Origin: CBCXVS01 sp965178525
GTDB taxonomy: Bacteria > Tectomicrobia > Entotheonellia > Entotheonellales > Entotheonellaceae
Length of the DNA stretch: 18,686 nt
Direction of reading: 5' to 3'
Assembly (NCBI GenBank): GCA_965178525.1
Contig: CBCXVS010000142.1
Location: 1-18,686 of the forward strand
A program made the position numbers and the translations under genes. Of the stretch, positions 14,365 through 18,686 are shown piece by piece. The notes under the pieces are model-generated. The model ran no database searches. It saw nothing but the letters and a program-made list of their open reading frames with translations, and was not told the DNA's origin. The first letter of the stretch is position 1. Each line of letters starts with the position of its first letter.

Positions 14365-15337
14365 GATGATGACAGGAGCGCGGGTGATTTTTCAACACAA
14401 ACGTACGAATGTCATTGAGCAACGCCAGTTGCGCCTCTTCCTCTGCCGCCATGGCGCAGACGGCGCGCAGCAGATCCAGATACTCGGCCTGCCCTGGGGG
14501 AGGCACGCCTTGCTCCATGGCGGCTCGGCGGTCTTGCAGCAACAGCTCGCCAGCCTGGCGGCGCACCGCCGTGCTGCATGGTTCCGGGAAATGCACGGCG
14601 CCGCGCCGGCACAGCCAGTCTAGCAATGTCTCATCGTCTTCCGGCAGGCTGAGTTGCAACACCAGGCAACGGCGCAGGAAGGCGGCGGGCAGCTCACGCT
14701 CTTCGTTGGTGGTGATGACTACCAGCGGCGGCGGACTGTCTGCCGCCTGGCGCACGGATTGGCGCAGATAGGGTACGGCGAAATCGCCGTTGCCCAGGGT
14801 TTCCAGCAAGCCGTTGGGCAGGTCGGCATCGGCTTTGTCGATCTCGTCGATCAGCAAGACACTGCCGTGTGCCGGTTGCCAGCCCTCGGGATGCGGCGGT
14901 ACGGGTTCGAGCGGCCGGTCGCAGGCATTCCACTGCGACTGCGCGGTGTTCCAGTCACATACCCACCATAGCGGTCCGGGGCTGAGAAAGCGGCCCGGGT
15001 GCAGGCGCATGTGAATATCCACCTCATGGACATGCGCCAGGGTCTGCGCCTCGCCGAGACGGCCGACGGCATCGAATTGCCATTGCAGATCCTGACATTC
15101 CGTGCGGACATGGACCACCACCGACATGAACAGCCGCTGCGTCGCGACGGCTGCGGCCCGCGCCAACTGGCTTTTGCCGACGCCTGGCTCGCCGCGGACC
15201 AATAGCGGCCGGCCGGCGGCTTCCGCCGCGGCCAGGGCGTAGACGCTGGGTTCGTCAAACTCGTGCACCGCTTGCGGCCAGGAGCCGAGCTTGGGCAGGT
15301 CGAGCGGTTTGTCGCGGGGATAGCGATGGAGGCTCAT
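14255..15337 (-). CDS. MoxR-type AAA+ ATPase
   Basis: AAA+ ATPase of the MoxR group, which typically work with vWA proteins as chaperone-like switches. Walker A GEPGVGKS (49-56), Walker B VLLIDEIDKAD (160-170), sensor 1 VVITTNEERELPAAFLRR (206-223, including the arginine finger). The start overlaps the stop of the upstream gene (ATGA at 15334-15337). The last 35 residues (rich in His, Pro, Arg and Cys) overlap the next gene by 110 bp and look out of frame. One more A in the A5 run at 14388-14392 would end the protein at 14361 with a perfect ATGA overlap (325 aa). Confidence 0.9.
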   Translation of the reverse strand: MSLHRYPRDKPLDLPKLGSWPQAVHEFDEPSVYALAAAEAAGRPLLVRGEPGVGKSQLARAAAVATQRLFMSVVVHVRTECQDLQWQFDAVGRLGEAQTLAHVHEVDIHMRLHPGRFLSPGPLWWVCDWNTAQSQWNACDRPLEPVPPHPEGWQPAHGSVLLIDEIDKADADLPNGLLETLGNGDFAVPYLRQSVRQAADSPPPLVVITTNEERELPAAFLRRCLVLQLSLPEDDETLLDWLCRRGAVHFPEPCSTAVRRQAGELLLQDRRAAMEQGVPPPGQAEYLDLLRAVCAMAAEEEAQLALLNDIRTFVLKNHPRSCHHHEPPHPAQPRRVPRLPAGIRCSRDRHVCRGPGFCPS

Positions 15338-15936
15338 ACATGGCTCCGGAGCATGCGAAAAAATTCACGGATCCACACCTGCAGCCGTGCTTCGCTCATG
15401 ACCAACACCTGCTCGCCTGTATCGACACCGATGAGGAAGGCGCCAAGATAGGGGAAATCCCGTCTGAGCAAATGCAAAAGCGCGGTACCGCCCGCAAATG
15501 AACCCGCAAGACTGGCGGGAATGACGACGTAATAACTCTCGTTCCGCTGGTAACGGATTTCCAGAGTGGATTTCAGGTCCTCGTCTTCGAGTGCACCAAA
15601 CACGGCCGGGGCGTTGGTGGTCTCATGCACCGTATTCCAGATCAGCTTTTTGATTTCGGTCAGCGCATCACGGTGATCCAGATCCAGTTCGAGATCACCT
15701 ATCCGCACGTGCTTCGGACTCACCACGTTGACTTGATTACGATCCAGAGTGAAGGCCGCATGATGACGGCGTAAACGGGCTTCAACCACCTCCGTACCGA
15801 CGCCGGTTTCGAGCGGCAGCGCGATCGAATCAACCCCCAGTAACTGCTGGAAATGCGGACCGCGCTCATGGCTCCCGTCCCGCTCAGAAGCCGGACGACC
15901 CGCACGATACGCCGTCCCCCGGCTCTGTTCCTGCAC
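15334..15936 (-). CDS. unknown protein of the conflict operon, C-terminal part
   Basis: No family recognised. It has alternating strands and helices: RIGDLELDLDHRDALTEIKKLIWNTVHE, STLEIRYQRNESYYVVIPASLAGSF, and ARLQVWIREFFRMLRS. The nominal GTG start at 15936 is probably false. The homologous frame likely continues upstream through a one-base slip at the G5 run 15916-15920. It ends with an ATGA overlap onto the MoxR gene, which ties it to that ATPase. Confidence 0.65.
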   Translation of the reverse strand: MQEQSRGTAYRAGRPASERDGSHERGPHFQQLLGVDSIALPLETGVGTEVVEARLRRHHAAFTLDRNQVNVVSPKHVRIGDLELDLDHRDALTEIKKLIWNTVHETTNAPAVFGALEDEDLKSTLEIRYQRNESYYVVIPASLAGSFAGGTALLHLLRRDFPYLGAFLIGVDTGEQVLVMSEARLQVWIREFFRMLRSHV

Positions 15937-16181
15937 TCAGGTTCACTAACCGCCAATACCGCTAGCCAGCCCAACACATCGGTTGCACCGTTGGCAATCT
16001 CTGCCGTGGTTCGGGAACCCTGCTCCCGAAGGTGCTGGAGGCACGTATCGGTGGCGCGGTGCAGGGCATCGAACGAGGCTTCAATCGCGAAGGACTTGTC
16101 CTGTGGAAAAAGCACGTCTTCGGGAAAGGCGTGCTCATCTGTCTGTGCGACGCGCTCCAACAAAGCGGTACGCAGGGGCAA
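15720..16181 (-). CDS. unknown protein of the conflict operon, N-terminal part
   Basis: Helical N-terminal segment (LLERVAQTDEHAFPEDVLFPQDKSF, FDALHRATDTCLQHLREQG, ATDVLGWLAVLAVSEPE). In-frame coding after about 15920 is doubtful. Correcting the G5 run gives a 282-aa protein with the downstream part. The start is uncertain: TTG at 16181 is the only usual start codon I find, and plausible coding (TQHVRQEAGNLLKRQTLLP) extends upstream to the TAA that ends the TIR gene, in the same frame. Function unknown. Confidence 0.55.
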   Translation of the reverse strand: MPLRTALLERVAQTDEHAFPEDVLFPQDKSFAIEASFDALHRATDTCLQHLREQGSRTTAEIANGATDVLGWLAVLAVSEPECRNRAGGRRIVRVVRLLSGTGAMSAVRISSSYWGLIRSRCRSKPASVRRWLKPVYAVIMRPSLWIVIKSTW

Positions 16182-16241
16182 AAGCGTCTGCCGCTTAAGC
16201 AGATTGCCGGCTTCCTGTCGGACGTGCTGGGTGACTGGGTT

Positions 16242-16973
16242 TTAGGTCTCTTCAGGTTCTGGGGGATCTGTCGGGTTATGAGGCTGTCTAAACGTAAGAT
16301 CAACCCCTCGCTCTTGCAGAGGAGCGGTCACGGTCTTAGCTACGTCATACCATAAGTTTTCACTATCACGCTCATTCATAGATACAACCGGTTGCTTGAT
16401 ATCATTAATACTCTGAAATTTGGCCAGATCGCGATGTTCTGTAAATGCGCATGGCTTCAAAATCACAGGAATAATGTTGACGCCTTCTGTCCGCGCTCTG
16501 GACAACAGCGGGGGAAGTTCGTTGTTATGAATGAAATCCGAGGCGAGAAAGTCCGCCGAAATTAACAGGATCGCTGCAGTGGCCCGCTGCAAGGCCGCAT
16601 CGATCGCCTGTTGCCAATCGGCGCCGGCTTGTATCCGGGTATCAGACCACGGATCGAGCAGACCAGCTCTCTCAAACGGACGTAAGTGGACTACCAATCG
16701 CTCAAGATACGCCGCGTCTTTGTGACTATAGCTCACGAAGACATGCAGGCGTGACTCTGAAGACGCCATGGTCGCAGTTCTCCCTGCATGCGCCTGAATA
16801 ATCCGATCAAGGGCCGAGGGGTTTTCGACCCACAGAGCGTATTCATCGTCCGACATCCCAAGAAACTGCGCCAAGGAGCAGGATGCGTTACCCAGGTGCC
16901 AGCGATCAATAAAGTCATCAATATCATCGCGCTGCGCTTCTCCTGCCAGCACACATTCTACAAAGGTTTTCAT
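16242..16973 (-). CDS. antitoxin-like domain fused to TIR domain
   Basis: 243 aa. Residues 1-64 (DDIDDFIDRWH, LAQFLGMSDDEYALWVENPSALDRII) match the small acidic family normally found as stand-alone partners of colicin E3-like toxins. Residues 76-220 are a TIR domain: LHVFVSYSHKDAAYLERLVVHL, WQQAIDAALQRATAAILLISADFLASDF, then NNELPPLL, where Glu152 is at the position of the NADase glutamate. The ATG overlaps the stop of the toxin gene. An internal ATG at 16769 with GGGAGA upstream could also make TIR alone, so this may be a recent gene fusion. TIR domains commonly act as NAD-consuming effectors in bacterial immunity; that role here is inferred. Confidence 0.87.
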   Translation of the reverse strand: MKTFVECVLAGEAQRDDIDDFIDRWHLGNASCSLAQFLGMSDDEYALWVENPSALDRIIQAHAGRTATMASSESRLHVFVSYSHKDAAYLERLVVHLRPFERAGLLDPWSDTRIQAGADWQQAIDAALQRATAAILLISADFLASDFIHNNELPPLLSRARTEGVNIIPVILKPCAFTEHRDLAKFQSINDIKQPVVSMNERDSENLWYDVAKTVTAPLQERGVDLTFRQPHNPTDPPEPEET

Positions 16974-17203
16974 ATCGTTATGCTCCTGCCTTTGACAGGT
17001 GGCTTGATCAATGCGCCAGTCAAGGCGTCAAGCGCACCTAAATGCTTCCCGCGCTTTGAAAACACCTCGATTTCTCTATGCAAGGCATCCCAAGTGTAAT
17101 AGCGTTGATGGTCGGGGGAGCGCCAGACCCTCTCACCACCCCGTATGCCAAAATGTTCCATGCCATCCAAAAAGGAAGGATGTAGTATAGGTCTACGGGG
17201 CAC
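16970..17203 (-). CDS. colicin E3-like ribonuclease toxin
   Basis: 77 aa. Colicin E3-type domains cut 16S rRNA in the decoding centre. The core RVWRSPDHQRYYTWDALHREIEVF matches the E3 catalytic stretch. The Asp (WD), the His three residues on and the Glu four residues after that keep the spacing of colicin E3 Asp510/His513/Glu517. GKHLGALDALTGALIKP follows, as in E3. It starts at GTG (17203); no ATG lies upstream in frame. There is no receptor or translocation domain, so it acts inside the producing cell, as in a toxin-antitoxin pair. First gene of the accessory operon. Confidence 0.83.
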   Translation of the reverse strand: MPRRPILHPSFLDGMEHFGIRGGERVWRSPDHQRYYTWDALHREIEVFSKRGKHLGALDALTGALIKPPVKGRSITI

Positions 17204-17315
17204 GAACTTTCCATTCAGGTTGCTAGTGATTCGTTTTTACCTGATTCCACGTAAGCAACAGTACGCCCATAACCTGTACTAACATCATGAGTATGAGTCC
17301 ATGGGCGACCGGACG

Positions 17316-17465
17316 TCAAGCCGGAGGGGCAGTCATGGCATGTGGATCACGACGTGGGCCTGGCAGCGGCCACTCACAGCGGATGCCCCGGGCTTGCAGG
17401 GCGTTTCGGAGCTGAAGCATCTCCTCGTAGAATCTGAAGCTGCCGCAGATGCAGACGGACTTCAT
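17316..17465 (-). pseudogene. truncated small gene downstream of dapF
   Basis: A 49-aa reading frame with AAGGA eight bases before its ATG. It begins MKSVCICGSFRFYEEMLQLR and NALQARGIRCEWPLPG, then ends quickly. The opening resembles the first strand and helix of a nucleoside-deoxyribosyltransferase-like Rossmann domain, which would normally be at least twice as long, so this is probably a truncated gene. It sits 11 bp after dapF in the same direction. Confidence 0.5.
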
Positions 17466-17476
17466 ATGCAGAATCC

Positions 17477-18325
17477 TTACGACTGCCAGCTCAACATCTC
17501 CTCAAAGAATTCGCCCTCGGCCACACGGGTGACGCCGCCGCTCATCCGGATCCGGAAGTCCTCTCGTACCTCAATGGCGATTTGCCCGCCCGGCATATGC
17601 ACCGTGATATTGGCATCGCAGAGCCCCAGGCGGTAGGCAACTGCCGCCGAAGCATTGCTGCTGCTGCCCGACGCCAGGGTGTAACCGGCGCCGCGCTCCC
17701 AAATTTCAATCTTGATATGGTTGCGATCGAAAATCTCCATGAACTGCACGTTGGTACGGTTGGGAAAACGCGCGTCTACCTCAAGATGCGGACCAAAGCG
17801 ACGGGCATCCTCTGCCGTGACGCGCTCGCGCACAATCACGCAGTGGGGATTGCCAATGGTTGCAGCGGAGTACGCCATCTCCACTCCGTCGACGGTAATC
17901 GGCTCTTTAAGCACCTCGCGCGCTCCGCCGGCAACCGGTATCACCTGACTGTCAAAGCTCACCTGTCCCATATCTACGGTGACCTCGTGCCCATCTTCTT
18001 GGACCTGAGATTCAACCAAGCCGCCCTCGGTACGCACCCGGAAGGGCGCCTCGCCAACCTCCCCCTGATCCCAGAGAAAGCGCGAAAAAATGCGCAGGCC
18101 ATTACCGCTCTTTTCTGCGACGCTGCCGTCGGGATTGTATATTTTCAGGGGAAATTCGCCGGCGGTATTCTTTGGAAAATGAAGCAAAATGCCGTCAGAG
18201 CCGAGACCGAAATGCCGGTGGCAGATGCGAATCACCTGCTCGGCACACAATCGATTGCCGCCATCCTCACTGCGGAGTACCAGGTAGTCATTTCCCAAGG
18301 CGTGGTATTTGAAAAATCTCGTCAT
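17477..18325 (-). CDS. dapF: DapF-family epimerase/racemase with both catalytic Cys replaced by Ser
   Basis: 282 aa, normal DapF length. The family normally interconverts LL- and meso-diaminopimelate for lysine and peptidoglycan. Motifs: FFKYHALGNDYLVL, RHFGLGSDGILL, YNPDGSVAEKSGNGLRIF, AATIGNPHCVIV, FPNRTNVQF, and ERGAGYTLASGSSSNASAA. The two-base mechanism needs Cys in the NGxRC-type loop and in the TLACGTG loop. Here residue 73 is Ser (AGC) and residue 219 is Ser (TCG). The fold is intact but the chemistry must differ. It may be a specialised subfamily racemase, not the lysine-pathway enzyme. It stands alone, upstream of the truncated gene. Confidence 0.85.
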   Translation of the reverse strand: MTRFFKYHALGNDYLVLRSEDGGNRLCAEQVIRICHRHFGLGSDGILLHFPKNTAGEFPLKIYNPDGSVAEKSGNGLRIFSRFLWDQGEVGEAPFRVRTEGGLVESQVQEDGHEVTVDMGQVSFDSQVIPVAGGAREVLKEPITVDGVEMAYSAATIGNPHCVIVRERVTAEDARRFGPHLEVDARFPNRTNVQFMEIFDRNHIKIEIWERGAGYTLASGSSSNASAAVAYRLGLCDANITVHMPGGQIAIEVREDFRIRMSGGVTRVAEGEFFEEMLSWQS

Positions 18326-18372
18326 GCCAATCTATCTCCCCTTTTTCCCGCCAGAAGATCAAAGGTCTTTGA

Positions 18373-18600
18373 TTACACGTCAGGTGGATGCCAACCCGCA
18401 CTGACCCAACGATGACGGGCACGTACCACAGTTGGATTGTTCATGTGCAAGGCGATAACCGTCACCCGGCCACAGGCTGTCAGGCCGACGATTTGGGTTT
18501 GACTTTCGTCCCATGTAAAATGGTCACGCCAACGTTGACGCACGGGATGAAACAGCGGAGCCGTCTCTCCCGTGAGCGGATCGACACCGCTTTGTTGCAT
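18373..18600 (-). pseudogene. HNH endonuclease-like protein, C-terminal fragment
   Basis: 75 aa: GVDPLTGETAPLFHPVRQRWRDHF, then IVGLTACGRVTVIALHMNNP and ARHRWVSAGWHPP. This is the typical C-terminal extension of phage-like HNH endonucleases, after the zinc-bound HNH core. The core (with its C-x-x-C and His residues) is not present upstream to the window edge, so this is a remnant. The ATG at 18600 may be fortuitous. Confidence 0.6.
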
Positions 18601-18686
18601 GCCTTTAATACATTAGAGTTGTTCCTCAATAGCATAAGATCAGGTTCCCTAGCCCAGCCCAGATGCCCACCGAATCATCCTCAAAG

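Noticed and set aside
17582..18415. 277-aa plus-strand open frame
   Set aside because: Antisense shadow of the DapF-family gene.

Overview
The window is a bacterial contig with a GC content in the high 50s by eye. It is dominated by minus-strand genes and carries one 10-N assembly gap at 1625-1634. The gene mix (LLM-class flavin enzymes, Ldh-family dehydrogenase, PAC2 protein, formylglycine-generating-enzyme-fold proteins next to a diversity-generating retroelement) recalls large-genome environmental or symbiotic bacteria of the Tectomicrobia/Entotheonella type. That assignment is an impression only: there is no rRNA or tRNA in the window to anchor it.

Positions 1-7571 are ordinary chromosomal housekeeping and metabolic genes. 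On the minus strand, an LLM-class oxidoreductase, a small TPR-like protein and a PAC2 protein form one likely operon. On the plus strand there is an exported cyclophilin-type PPIase. Minus-strand genes follow: an FAD-linked oxidase, a YedK/SRAP DNA-protein crosslink protein, an Ldh-family dehydrogenase, CutA and a 70-aa helical protein. A plus-strand 74-aa coiled-coil membrane protein ends this block.

Positions 7597-17203 are one long minus-strand accessory locus and are the interesting part. In transcription order it has: a colicin E3-like ribonuclease toxin; an antitoxin-like domain fused to a TIR domain; an unknown 282-aa protein; a MoxR-type AAA+ ATPase; a polyproline plus degenerate vWA-like protein running in frame into an FGE-fold domain; an HRDC-domain accessory protein; a DGR-type reverse transcriptase; a noncoding template repeat (TR); and a second FGE-fold protein. 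Both FGE-fold proteins end in variable repeats (VR1 7660-7790, VR2 11785-11915) that match the TR (8637-8767). The differences fall overwhelmingly at TR adenines. This is a diversity-generating retroelement (DGR) with two targets, embedded in what looks like an NTP-dependent biological conflict system. I infer that the FGE-fold domains are the diversified recognition surface, the MoxR/vWA-like pair a switch, and the TIR domain the effector.

The locus is damaged or mis-sequenced. An IS91-family element (about 10135-11582) sits inside the HRDC gene, and removing it restores one 158-aa frame. The element's own transposase has an amber stop and a broken HUH motif. An amber stop separates the vWA-like part from FGE domain 2. 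Three separate one-base frameshifts lie at homopolymers, where sequencing error is a serious alternative.

Positions 17316-18600 hold a truncated 49-aa gene, a DapF-family protein in which both catalytic cysteines are serine, and a C-terminal fragment of an HNH endonuclease-like protein. No RNA genes or CRISPR arrays were seen. Positions 1-132 and 18601-18686 hold nothing I can name.
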